Assembly (NCBI GenBank): GCA_002862135.1 | Contig: PKCI01000011.1 | Location: forward strand, 74,195-138,194 | From: Verrucomicrobiota bacterium | Lineage (GTDB): Bacteria > Verrucomicrobiota > Verrucomicrobiia > Verrucomicrobiales > DEV007 | Direction of reading: 5' to 3' | DNA: 64,000 nt | In this document: in pieces, positions 18,265-26,062 of the stretch | Numbering within the stretch: the first letter of the stretch is position 1 | Layout: each line of letters starts with the position of its first letter | The notes under the pieces: model-generated | Databases searched by the model: none | What the model was told of the DNA's origin: nothing | The model's input: the letters and a program-made list of their open reading frames with translations, nothing else | Position numbers and translations under genes: made by a program

Positions 18265-18890
18265 TCCGCCCAGAGTTCTTCAACGGTCTGGCCAGTTGCA
18301 TCGACGAATATCTCGGGAGAGTATTCCCCTTTACGCATTACCGTGTTGAGCCTCCTCACGATACCGGGAGCTCGGCTGGTTTCGAGCCAAAGGAAAAATC
18401 CTGCGGCCGGTTGGTAACCCCTTTTGAAACCCTTCGGGTCCTGTGGTTTCGGAAACTTCTCCACCGGCTTGCCTTCGAAAATCGCCCAGCGCATGTAGTC
18501 CGCAATGCCCTCAGTCACCCATACCGGGCCTGCGCCAACGGGATAATTTTGAATGACATGGACCAGTTCATGGATCAACAGACCCACATCGTCGGGATGT
18601 TTCTCAATCCAGCTCGAAGAAATGACGATCTTCGCTCCCGAGGTCGACCCCACACCCTTGTCAGACTTCCGGATCCGCAAAATCACTTTTGCCGGAGGTT
18701 CAAATTCCGGTGAAGCGAGTAGATTACTGAAACGCGGATACCATTCCTTCATCAGAACAGCACCGTCCTCAACCCACCGAGACAGCTCTGGCGCTTCGGA
18801 AGCATCGACGGTGATCTGAACTTCGCCGGGATGAGCCAACCCGGAAAATCCGAGGCAGGCAGAAACCAGATAGAGGCCGGGGCGAATCAT
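18240..18890 (-). CDS. Basic-secretory-protein-like (BSP) zinc peptidase
   Basis: 216 residues with a signal peptide (MIRPGLYLVSACLGFSGLAH). The metal-binding motif is HELVHVIQNY, an HExxH-type site, followed by the family feature VTEGIADYMRW and a third region GYQPAAGFFLWLE. This order is that of plant and bacterial basic secretory proteins (PF04450), presumed secreted metallopeptidases. Its ATG overlaps the TGA of the broken gene at 18887 (ATGA), so the two were translationally coupled. The 3' ends of this gene and the HAD gene overlap by 25 bases. Confidence 0.8.
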   Translation of the reverse strand: MIRPGLYLVSACLGFSGLAHPGEVQITVDASEAPELSRWVEDGAVLMKEWYPRFSNLLASPEFEPPAKVILRIRKSDKGVGSTSGAKIVISSSWIEKHPDDVGLLIHELVHVIQNYPVGAGPVWVTEGIADYMRWAIFEGKPVEKFPKPQDPKGFKRGYQPAAGFFLWLETSRAPGIVRRLNTVMRKGEYSPEIFVDATGQTVEELWADYSSSSLK

Positions 18891-19251
18891 TGTTTGGAAG
18901 CATTCCCTAATTCAGGCCCCGTGTTGGGCTGAGGCTTCACCCCTTCTTCCTCAAAACGGGCATAGTTGGGATCGTCTTCAAACATCGCGAGTTTATCGCG
19001 GCTTTCGAACTCAGCCGAAATGAAGAAAGCGCAGGGGCTCTGGGGCTCTGGGGATCGATGGATCGATGGATCGATGGATCGACCAGAGCGGAAATTGTGC
19101 ACCTCGTTAAATCGTCGAAAACAGACCGATCGACGCGGATCATCTCTTCGAGATCCTCATCTGTTTTGCCATTCTTAATCTTGTAGAGGGCAGATAGTGA
19201 ACCATGTTGGAGAAGGAAGCAGGAGGAAAGTCTGTCGCTTTCAGTTCGCCC
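18887..19251 (-). pseudogene. Small gene disrupted by octamer tandem repeats
   Basis: Two frames look like halves of one protein. Upstream half, from just behind the nuoA stop: SALYKIKNGKTDEDLEEM then IRVDRSVFDDLTR. Downstream half, one frame over: FISAEFESRDKLAMFEDDPN then YARFEEEGVKPQP, stopping at 18887 with an ATGA overlap into the BSP peptidase. Between them lie two 8-bp tandem repeats (19034-19085) whose translation (PSIHRS...) is out of character. Losing one 8-bp unit would put the two halves into register. No convincing start codon for the upstream half was found; ATG at 19143 is the first in frame. Either a pseudogene, a sequence that varies by repeat number, or an assembly error. 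Original function unknown. Confidence 0.5.
19034..19085. repeat. Two adjacent octamer tandem repeats
   Basis: On the plus strand GGGGCTCT occurs twice plus a partial copy (19034-19053), followed directly by ATCGATGG three times plus a partial copy (19054-19081). The block is bounded by GCTCTGG on the left and CCAGAGC on the right, so its edges are also inverted repeats. It interrupts an otherwise protein-like sequence. Eight-base units change reading frame with each gain or loss. Confidence 0.85.
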
Positions 19252-19626
19252 TCAGTTACGCCACTCAAGGGCGCCTTTCTTCAGCGCGTAGAGATAGGCA
19301 ACAAAGAGAATCAGCACAAAGCTGAGCATGGACCAGAAAAAGACCAAAACGCCGGCTTCGACCTGCTCGCGGAAGACGACCGCCCAAGGATAAAGGAAAA
19401 CGACCTCGATATCGAAAAGGACGAAAAGCATTGCCACGAGATAAAACTTCACGCTGAAACGGGCCTGACCATCACCCACGGGCTTCATGCCGCACTCGTA
19501 AGCTGAGTCTTTCACCTTATTACGAAGCGCGCGTTTTCCAAGCAAGGCACTGGCAATGAGAGTGGCCGCTGCGAACCCAGTGGCGATCACTATCTGGACG
19601 ACGACAGGAATGAAGTCAGGTAACAT
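19252..19626 (-). CDS. nuoA: NADH-quinone oxidoreductase subunit A
   Basis: 124 residues with three membrane helices. The conserved loop after helix 1 is intact: SAYECGMKPVGDGQARFSVK, including the Cys that sits near the quinone site, followed by FYLVAMLFVLFDIEVVFLYPWA, the signature of NuoA/ND3. It forms part of the membrane arm of complex I. No other nuo gene follows downstream, unlike the usual nuoABCD order; the remaining subunits lie outside the window. Confidence 0.92.
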   Translation of the reverse strand: MLPDFIPVVVQIVIATGFAAATLIASALLGKRALRNKVKDSAYECGMKPVGDGQARFSVKFYLVAMLFVLFDIEVVFLYPWAVVFREQVEAGVLVFFWSMLSFVLILFVAYLYALKKGALEWRN

Positions 19627-19726
19627 AGCATTGAGATTAACGTCTCCGGGCGGCCCGGTTAGGGGAATGTAGTGAAATTAACTCACCCGTCCAGACGATT
19701 TCTCAGGGAGATCCGTCGAGGATGAA

Positions 19727-19758
19727 AAAAGGCCGGCTCCTCTTGGAACCGGCCTTTT
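19727..19758 (-). terminator. Intrinsic terminator
   Basis: Arms AAAAGGCCGG and CCGGCCTTTT with a further three pairs (TCC/GGA) after one mismatch and a TCTT loop. Read on the minus strand it ends in a run of six T and lies 50 bases past the stop of the small gene at 19809. On the plus strand the T run is shorter, so it may work both ways. Confidence 0.8.
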
Positions 19759-19808
19759 GTTAAAGTGTTTTGGAACGTTTAGAAACGCAAGCGATGCTTT
19801 GATGAAAA

Positions 19809-20108
19809 TCAGCTATTCGCTGCAGCGTGAGCGCTGGAAGCTTCGTGAATGTTGTCCAAACCGCGGTATTCCTTGCCGTTTTTCTCGACAAGACCGCGTG
19901 TAACGAGGTTTTGAAGCTTCTCGTAGGCCCGGAGACGAAGCATTTCTTCGCCACCGCTGACGGCATTTCGAGCTTTTAAATTTTCATAAACAACCTCAAA
20001 AAGGTCATTGAATCCAAAGGTCTGCTTATCGGACAGTACTGTTACCAATTCGTCGGTAACATGATCTGGCACCCGGCGTGAGAATCGTGTTCTACGTGTG
20101 GTTGACAT
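19809..20108 (-). CDS. Small conserved-looking protein, possible winged helix
   Basis: 99 residues, basic at the N-terminus (MSTTRRTRFSRRVPD) and then helical: TDELVTVLSDKQTFGFNDLF, VVYENLKARNAV, MLRLRAYEKLQNLVTRGLVE and a short strand pair KNGKEYRGL. Helix-turn-helix followed by a two-strand wing is the pattern of a small winged-helix DNA-binding protein, but I do not recognise a family. It has its own intrinsic terminator downstream (19727-19758). Confidence 0.6.
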   Translation of the reverse strand: MSTTRRTRFSRRVPDHVTDELVTVLSDKQTFGFNDLFEVVYENLKARNAVSGGEEMLRLRAYEKLQNLVTRGLVEKNGKEYRGLDNIHEASSAHAAANS

Positions 20109-20181
20109 AGGTTGTAGTCTACCACAAGAGCTTATAAATGCCTACCGATTTCTGTCGTGATTTCGCAAATTCTGGATATTC

Positions 20182-20541
20182 TCATAATTGAGGATCAGAC
20201 ACGGCATCAAAACCAAATTCCTTAAGTGATTGAATTACAATGACTCTTAAGTTTGGCGAGCGAATAGTTTGGGGCGCCGCAATGGTGCAGCAGTGGATGT
20301 AGCCGACCATTTCTGAGAAAGGGCGCGATTTCACCTTTTCGACCTCGAGCCAGGCGTCAAACCCAACGATCGCTTCGACCCAATCACCGAGGGAATAGTC
20401 ACTCTGGTCGACCTCTTCGAACAGTCGATCGAAGTCGACGGCCTGAGCTGATTTTACAAATTTATCGAATTTTTCAAAAGTTTCAGCTTCGGAAACCGAC
20501 TTCCGGATCAAGTCGAGTGGGTCTGGGGAATCCTGAGTCAT
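20182..20541 (-). CDS. Hypothetical protein
   Basis: 119 residues, acidic, without signal peptide or membrane segment. The sequence (FDKFVKSAQAVDFDRLFEEV, SLGDWVEAIVGFDAWLEVEK) reads like a small soluble helical protein; no family is recognised. It lies between the SGNH hydrolase gene (38 bases upstream) and the small gene at 19809, all on the minus strand. Confidence 0.5.
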   Translation of the reverse strand: MTQDSPDPLDLIRKSVSEAETFEKFDKFVKSAQAVDFDRLFEEVDQSDYSLGDWVEAIVGFDAWLEVEKVKSRPFSEMVGYIHCCTIAAPQTIRSPNLRVIVIQSLKEFGFDAVSDPQL

Positions 20542-20579
20542 AACTCAACTTGCCTGGCCGCTTCCTGTTCGCAAGCCCC

Positions 20580-21320
20580 TCACTTGAGAGCCTCTTCGAT
20601 GACGCGAACCACATCTTTGGCCAGTTTCTTCGATCCCTCGGAAGAATAGTGAACATTGGCCGGGAGTTGGATCTCGTCCGCCCGATCCAGGGCGAAGCTG
20701 TAGAGGTCATGAGTCGCCACATCCGATCCCTCGAAGACCTGCGCGGCAAGCTCATTGTATTTTGCGGAATCCCCCACGACACGACCTTCGGCCCCTTCCG
20801 GAACCGGTGTCGTGGTTCTCCAAATCAGCTTTGCGCCCGTTCCCATAAGCACCTCATGGAGTTTCGACAGATTGTCCACATAGTCTTCCATCGAAACCTG
20901 TTGATGAGCGCCTTCTGAGCCCGGTTCAGCCAGGTTCTCCCCGTTGGACCCCATGTATTTGAGATCGTGGAGCCCCCAGTTGAAGTGAATCACATCCCAC
21001 TTCTTGCCTGCACCACCAGTCTTGAGCCATTCATCGATACCTTCGAGCCCCCTAGTTGTCGGCCCGCAATTGGTCAGCGGGCGATGAACGTTGGCTTTAC
21101 CCTTCAGCAAATCCCGAACCGCCACAGTGTATCCGATCGAAATCGAATCACCAATCAGCAGCACTCGAGGCAACCCCTCGATATCTTGCACCGGGATCAT
21201 GGCGGGATTGACCTTCTTTTTTTTCGGCATTGCCTTGGCCTTTCCGGTTTCGGCTATTGCCGAACTCATCAGGCCAGTGGCGAGAGCCGTCACTACCAGT
21301 TGCGTAATCAGTTTTCTCAT
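20580..21320 (-). CDS. Secreted SGNH/GDSL hydrolase
   Basis: 246 residues starting at MRKLITQLVVTALATGLMSS, a signal peptide; the frame stays open far upstream only as a shadow of the aldolase gene. SGNH blocks: I in VLLIGDSISIGYT (catalytic Ser), III in HFNWGLHDLK (Asn/Gly block), and V in QLPANVHYSSEG (His; the usual Asp three residues before is replaced by Ala-Asn here). Families of this type cleave esters such as acetyl groups on polysaccharides, and are common in Verrucomicrobiota. Divergent from the aldolase gene across about 90 bases. Confidence 0.8.
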   Translation of the reverse strand: MRKLITQLVVTALATGLMSSAIAETGKAKAMPKKKKVNPAMIPVQDIEGLPRVLLIGDSISIGYTVAVRDLLKGKANVHRPLTNCGPTTRGLEGIDEWLKTGGAGKKWDVIHFNWGLHDLKYMGSNGENLAEPGSEGAHQQVSMEDYVDNLSKLHEVLMGTGAKLIWRTTTPVPEGAEGRVVGDSAKYNELAAQVFEGSDVATHDLYSFALDRADEIQLPANVHYSSEGSKKLAKDVVRVIEEALK

Positions 21321-21408
21321 GGGAATAGAACCAAGTTTCCTGATAGAAAATCCCTCCGTCATTGAAAAGCCCAACTCACCACCTGATCGCGTAGCTAAAC
21401 CAGACAAC

Positions 21409-22059
21409 ATGAGCGCACTTATTCCTGATTCCGGTCCTGGTAAGGACCTCATCGACACCCGCCTCCTTGCCGTCCTGGTTATCGATGATCTTGAATCCGC
21501 CGTTCCACTGGCTGAATCTCTTCTCGCCGGCGGCATCCAAGCAATGGAACTGACACTGCGAACCCCAGTCGCGATCGAGGCGGCCTGCCGCATTCGCGAA
21601 GCTGTCCCTGACATGATGCTCGGTATCGGCACCGTTCTAGACACCGACCAGGTCGATGAAGTGGTCAAAGCCGGTGCTGCGTTCGCAGTCTCTCCGGGAG
21701 TGAATCCCACTGTGATTCGCTATGCCTCTGCTGCCGGGCTGCCCTTCGGCCCCGGAGTCATGACCCCTACCGAAATTGACGCCTCGGTTCAAGAAGGCTG
21801 CCGCCTGCTCAAGTTCTTCCCCGCCGAATCCTCCGGCGGTCTCGCCCATCTCATGAATATCTCGGCTCCCTACAACCACCTCGGCCTCAGGTTCATCCCA
21901 CTTGGAGGCGTCAACCTCGGCAATCTCGAGACCTACCTGGGAAATGATCTCATCGGTGCAGTCGGCGGAAGCTGGATCGCTCCTCGCGATCTCATCTTGG
22001 AGGGAAACTGGAAGAAGATCGAGTCCAACGCCCGGGAAGCCCGCTCGATCGCAGGCTGA
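21409..22059 (+). CDS. eda: 2-dehydro-3-deoxyphosphogluconate/4-hydroxy-2-oxoglutarate aldolase
   Basis: 216 residues from MSALIPDSGPG; the open frame upstream is non-coding. The class I aldolase features of the KDPG/KHG family are present: Glu in MELTLRTPVAIEA, substrate loop SPGVNPTVIRYA, FGPGVMTPTEID, Schiff-base Lys in LLKFFPAESSGG, and phosphate loop FIPLGGVNLGN. The enzyme splits KDPG into pyruvate and glyceraldehyde-3-phosphate in the Entner-Doudoroff pathway or in uronate degradation. No edd or kdgK lies beside it, so pathway assignment rests on the family alone. Confidence 0.88.
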   Translation: MSALIPDSGPGKDLIDTRLLAVLVIDDLESAVPLAESLLAGGIQAMELTLRTPVAIEAACRIREAVPDMMLGIGTVLDTDQVDEVVKAGAAFAVSPGVNPTVIRYASAAGLPFGPGVMTPTEIDASVQEGCRLLKFFPAESSGGLAHLMNISAPYNHLGLRFIPLGGVNLGNLETYLGNDLIGAVGGSWIAPRDLILEGNWKKIESNAREARSIAG

Positions 22060-22195
22060 CGCCCCTTTAGGCCTTGTTTTGGCCATATGGCGCAGAAAAC
22101 ATGCGACTTGCGCTAAGACTCGCCGCCAAGGAATCGTATTGTTTGTGTAGTGTATTAGGGCCAAACTGTAATTAGCTGATAACACCTTCAATCCA

Positions 22196-23239
22196 ATGTC
22201 CCGACAACATCTTCTCCCCGCCCTGCTCGCAATGGCTGCACTGGCCACCGTGTTCGGTCCCCCGTCGAATCTGGGAGCGCAGCAGGGAGCTATGTCCGCC
22301 CGCCAGGCCATTGATGCTATTGGAGCACAGTTCGGACCCGGCGCCGTTCAATGGCTTGCAGAAATTCGAGGACGGTCGGGAATCCCTCAGCCGAACAGCT
22401 GGGAAGTTCTTGCTTACAATGATCGTTCACCCGGCCTGCTACACAAATTCTGGGCCGGCGGCGGTCGCGTCGGTGACGCCGGAGCCGACGACACCCGTTA
22501 CCCGGTCAATATTCCGGTTGGTTACTTCGGTGCCAACCAGATTCCTGTCGACAGCGTCGCCGCCTTTACCATCGCTGAAGGCGAAGCCCGCAAAGCCCGG
22601 ATGGCTTTTGACAGCTGCGACTACTTCCTTCGAGTTCGCGAATATTCTACCGAACCCATCTGGCGCCTCGAGCTGCTCGACCCCAGACGCCAACTGGTCG
22701 GTAAGATTTATCTCTCCGCCCGCAACGGTGAAGTCCTCCGAACCGTCTGGATTTACTACAACAATACCGGTCGCCCCCAGATCGTGGACTCCTTTGCACC
22801 AACCCGTCCGGCCTCAATGACATCCACCACTTCCACGACCCAGTTCCCTCCCACCACTCAGAACCCGATCCGGGATTCAGGACTTTCGGACAGCACCGGC
22901 ATCATGGCTCCTCCCGTATCCCCAACTTTACCGGGCGCACCACTGCCGCCTGCGGCCCCCCCGGCTTCGAGCACTGGCATTGCCGGAAACAGCATTCCGT
23001 CTCCGACCTTCCCTCCGAACAACGGTCGCAGCGCCGGCACCATTCCATCCTACAATCCCGGATCCAATAACATGCCGGCCCCGATTCCGCCCACCAACCA
23101 AAATCTTTACGACGATACCGGCATTCCTGAGCCCCCTGCCATAGAAAGCACGACCGAGGAACCCAAGCCGCCGGTGGTAGTGCCGGAGTCAGAAGGCTCT
23201 TCCGACCGCATTCCGCCACCGCCGATTCCGAATTCCTGA
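22196..23239 (+). CDS. Secreted protein with PepSY-like region and Pro-rich tail
   Basis: 347 residues: signal peptide (LLPALLAMAALATVFGPPSN), a globular part to about residue 200 that includes FTIAEGEARKARMAFDSCDY and WRLELLDPRRQLVGKIYLSA, similar in pattern to PepSY domains, and then a disordered tail rich in Pro, Ser and Thr with DSTGI/SSTGI/DDTGI repeats. No catalytic motif is seen. Its stop is directly next to the stop of the convergent cyclase gene, with no intergenic base. Confidence 0.6.
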   Translation: MSRQHLLPALLAMAALATVFGPPSNLGAQQGAMSARQAIDAIGAQFGPGAVQWLAEIRGRSGIPQPNSWEVLAYNDRSPGLLHKFWAGGGRVGDAGADDTRYPVNIPVGYFGANQIPVDSVAAFTIAEGEARKARMAFDSCDYFLRVREYSTEPIWRLELLDPRRQLVGKIYLSARNGEVLRTVWIYYNNTGRPQIVDSFAPTRPASMTSTTSTTQFPPTTQNPIRDSGLSDSTGIMAPPVSPTLPGAPLPPAAPPASSTGIAGNSIPSPTFPPNNGRSAGTIPSYNPGSNNMPAPIPPTNQNLYDDTGIPEPPAIESTTEEPKPPVVVPESEGSSDRIPPPPIPNS

Positions 23240-25021
23240 TCAGGCGTTCGCCAACACCGCTTCCGATCGTGTGAGCGCTTCCACGGTCCACACGATCGGG
23301 TAGGCTCTCTCAAAATACCAAAGTCGGGCAAAGTAAAACCCGATCGGAGAGGCCTCGAATTTTGTTCCTGAGTGAGTCGCTGCGATCAGCCAGTTTCGCC
23401 CCCGGGCAGTTGCTTCGATGGCTTCCGTCCGCCAGGCCAGCGCACTCACTGCCAACGCCGTCTCTTCAATGGTCGAAGGCGTTTCGTTCTTCAGTGAACC
23501 CCAGCCGCCATCTTTATTCTGGTGATCCATAAGCCATCGCGCGCCCCGGTCAGCTTGAGGAAACTCTCCCAGCTCATCCAGCGCTCTCAAAACCATCGCC
23601 GTTCCATAGGTCGGATTCTCCTCATCCTTGAGACGGTGCTGATTGCCAAACCAAAGCGGAATCCAAGAACCATCTGATCGTTGTTCGCGAAAGAGGTAGC
23701 GGAGACCATTTTCCCGAACCTCGCTGATCGCCTCCTGAATATCAGAACGCATTTCAGGATGCCAGACGTGCATCGCCCGCAGGGTGTGCGCTGTCAGGTC
23801 CGGTGACGAGCGGTCAAAAGGCAACGCTCCCCAACCTTTACAGAAAGTTGGGATTCCACCGTCGCGATTCTGCAACCCTGCCAACCAAACAATTCCTTTT
23901 CCTGCCGCCTCACGAATAGACTCCGAACTCTTTTTGTCACGAAGCAAATGCAGCGCCAGCAAAGCCCCTGGAGTATCATCGGCATCTGGCACCCCGCCGG
24001 TGAGATCTGTCCACGCCCAACCACCCGGAGGCGTGTCAGTAAACGGATGGACTTCGCGATACTGCTGCCCGAGCAACCACTCCAGCAATTCCCCCCTCTG
24101 ATCCAAGAGGGTCAAGTCAGGGGCCCAACGCTGTTGAGTCGGGTCCGGCTTTCCTAAAAGAGACTTGATCGAGAGCGTCGTCGCCCAGGTCGCGAGATTC
24201 GTGTCGATCGGCCAGCTGCCGTCGGGTCGAACCGTCTTGAGCAGAAACTCGACCGCCTTCTTCGCGACAGGATGATCTTTCTCTCCCGCCGCAACGAGAG
24301 CCATCGTGACAAAACTGGTCAGCGGCGCCGCCTCGAGAAATCCTCCCGACGCCGGCTGGATCGAAGTCAGCAACTTTGACACCTTCGGCCAAACCCATGA
24401 CTGGCGTCGATACCCCCTCCAGCCCTGACGGAAGCGGGCATAGCCAATAGCGATCAGAGCGGGCAACGCATAACTGACCACCGGTAAACGCATCATTCCA
24501 AACCACTTGCGGGGAAAAACTGCCAGTTGAAAAGGCAACTGCAGAACATGCCCCCACCCTTTCGGTCCGAGTGTTCCGCAGATAGCGCAGAGCATTAGGA
24601 TAGGAACAGAAAAGGTCCGGTCCTTGCCATAGCGGGCCTTCACTGTTTCCGCGATCAGAGAGGGGTCGAGAGAGCCTACATAGTTCTGGATCCAGTTTGC
24701 CGACCCGGCAATAGCACCTCCGGAATCGCTTCCGCCGAACTTCGTTAAGGCCGACCAGCAGAGCAATGTGGTAGAAATGTTAGAATAGCTTTTCACGGTA
24801 TCGCCCCAACCTCCATCCTCATTCTGGTTGTCCACGAGCCACTTCGCCGCCTTCACAACTTCCTCAGAATACCTCTCAGGATCGACACTCCCAAGCGCCA
24901 CCAACGCCGTTGCGGTCGAAAGAGCGGAAGTCGACAGCTCGCCGGTCCAGTGCGCGGCCGGGTTTCGCTCAGACAGCAATGCCGCCCGCGCATTTCTTAA
25001 GCTCTCACTCACCTCATTCAT
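23240..25021 (-). CDS. Squalene-hopene-cyclase-like class II terpene cyclase
   Basis: 593 residues of alpha-alpha barrel repeats. QW motifs include WLVDNQNEDGGWGDT, GLQNRDGGIPTF, FREQRSDGSWIPLWFGN and WLMDHQNKDGGWGS. The catalytic DxDD acid is present as PDADDTPGALLA, so class II protonation-driven cyclisation is expected at the inner membrane face. It is shorter than typical hopene cyclases (about 630 residues or more), so the product may not be hopene. It starts one base after the stop of the upstream partner gene, which encodes a related barrel protein; the two are surely one operon. Confidence 0.8.
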   Translation of the reverse strand: MNEVSESLRNARAALLSERNPAAHWTGELSTSALSTATALVALGSVDPERYSEEVVKAAKWLVDNQNEDGGWGDTVKSYSNISTTLLCWSALTKFGGSDSGGAIAGSANWIQNYVGSLDPSLIAETVKARYGKDRTFSVPILMLCAICGTLGPKGWGHVLQLPFQLAVFPRKWFGMMRLPVVSYALPALIAIGYARFRQGWRGYRRQSWVWPKVSKLLTSIQPASGGFLEAAPLTSFVTMALVAAGEKDHPVAKKAVEFLLKTVRPDGSWPIDTNLATWATTLSIKSLLGKPDPTQQRWAPDLTLLDQRGELLEWLLGQQYREVHPFTDTPPGGWAWTDLTGGVPDADDTPGALLALHLLRDKKSSESIREAAGKGIVWLAGLQNRDGGIPTFCKGWGALPFDRSSPDLTAHTLRAMHVWHPEMRSDIQEAISEVRENGLRYLFREQRSDGSWIPLWFGNQHRLKDEENPTYGTAMVLRALDELGEFPQADRGARWLMDHQNKDGGWGSLKNETPSTIEETALAVSALAWRTEAIEATARGRNWLIAATHSGTKFEASPIGFYFARLWYFERAYPIVWTVEALTRSEAVLANA

Positions 25022-25022
25022 C

Positions 25023-25910
25023 TCACAACGCCAGATGACCGAGGGCTAGCAACCCGTAGTAGGTGTATTCAATGTCGAGATCGTCGTCTTCCCAGCTCCC
25101 GTGAAAACCGCCGGCCGCCGTCCACAGGCTGTCGACGAAGTCGAGCATACGCTCTTTCTTCTCTTCGAACGAGACCTGCAATCCATCCAGCGCATGCAAT
25201 GCCACTGCGGTCGAAAGCAGGTCGGGCATCGGCGCCATTGGAAACGGAAGAAATCCACCTCCGGAATGAAAAGACTCCAGGATCCACTCCGGCGTTTCAC
25301 GTGGGATCGCGATCTTCAGGTTGCGATAAATGGTAATTGCCGCAGCAGTCGAGGGAATGTTCGGAACCGGCAGGGTGACGTCATTAGCCCACGCTCCGCC
25401 ATCCACTTTGAGAGATTCGAGACAAGCTGCGACGCCCGGCTCGTTGGAAACCGATTTTCCGTGATCAGCATAGGCACCATAGGCAAGGAAACAGGCGTAG
25501 GCGGAACCGGTTTCCATTCCTTCAGCCTGGTTATAACCGCCGTCTTCGGTTCGATATTTCTCAATGGCTTCGAATACCGGGCTCAAGTTACCAACGGCCT
25601 CACGATCGGATAAAGCCGAAGCACAACGCGCCAAGCAGCAGAGATGGACAAAGTCGAGTTCCTTGATCTCACAGCGCTTTCTCCGAAGGAAGTTGGTCAG
25701 GCCCTCCTCCGGCAGCGGCACCTGGAGGGCGGTCAAAGCATCAATTGCGAAACTCGTATAATAGAGATCCGCATCACCGTCCCGGTCGCAGAAACCGCCA
25801 TCGGCATGTGCCTGGCTCATCACGAAATCACGGATCAACCCGGAAGCTTCCTCTCCCAAAACCGACGGGGCCAAGCGGGCGACCTGAAGCATTTCCAATC
25901 TTAATGACAT
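25023..25910 (-). CDS. Prenyltransferase/squalene-oxidase repeat protein, partner of the cyclase
   Basis: 295 residues from MSLRLEMLQVARLAP; the frame is open to 26060, but that longer version would leave no room for the divergent promoter. It is made of repeats of the type SQAHADGGFCDRDGDADLYY, YRTEDGGYNQAEGMETGSAY and TAAGGFHGSWEDDDLDIEYT, as in Rab geranylgeranyl transferase beta subunits and squalene cyclase domains. There is no DxDD. It could be a second barrel domain working with the cyclase at 23240, encoded one base downstream; the exact role is unknown. Confidence 0.7.
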   Translation of the reverse strand: MSLRLEMLQVARLAPSVLGEEASGLIRDFVMSQAHADGGFCDRDGDADLYYTSFAIDALTALQVPLPEEGLTNFLRRKRCEIKELDFVHLCCLARCASALSDREAVGNLSPVFEAIEKYRTEDGGYNQAEGMETGSAYACFLAYGAYADHGKSVSNEPGVAACLESLKVDGGAWANDVTLPVPNIPSTAAAITIYRNLKIAIPRETPEWILESFHSGGGFLPFPMAPMPDLLSTAVALHALDGLQVSFEEKKERMLDFVDSLWTAAGGFHGSWEDDDLDIEYTYYGLLALGHLAL

Positions 25911-26062
25911 AATTCTACCGGGCACGTTTAACGGTATCCTTTCTCGCACCCTGCTAATTAGTGATGTAAAAACGGATTCGTCATAGACCGCAGTGGCCTT
26001 CGCCGGCAACAGCGACATAAATCCGGCAAACCGGCCAAGTCCAGAATTAGAACACCGCATAT

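Noticed and set aside
21321-21710. 130-codon upstream extension of the SGNH hydrolase frame
   Set aside because: Runs opposite the KDPG aldolase; the signal peptide at 21320 marks the true start.
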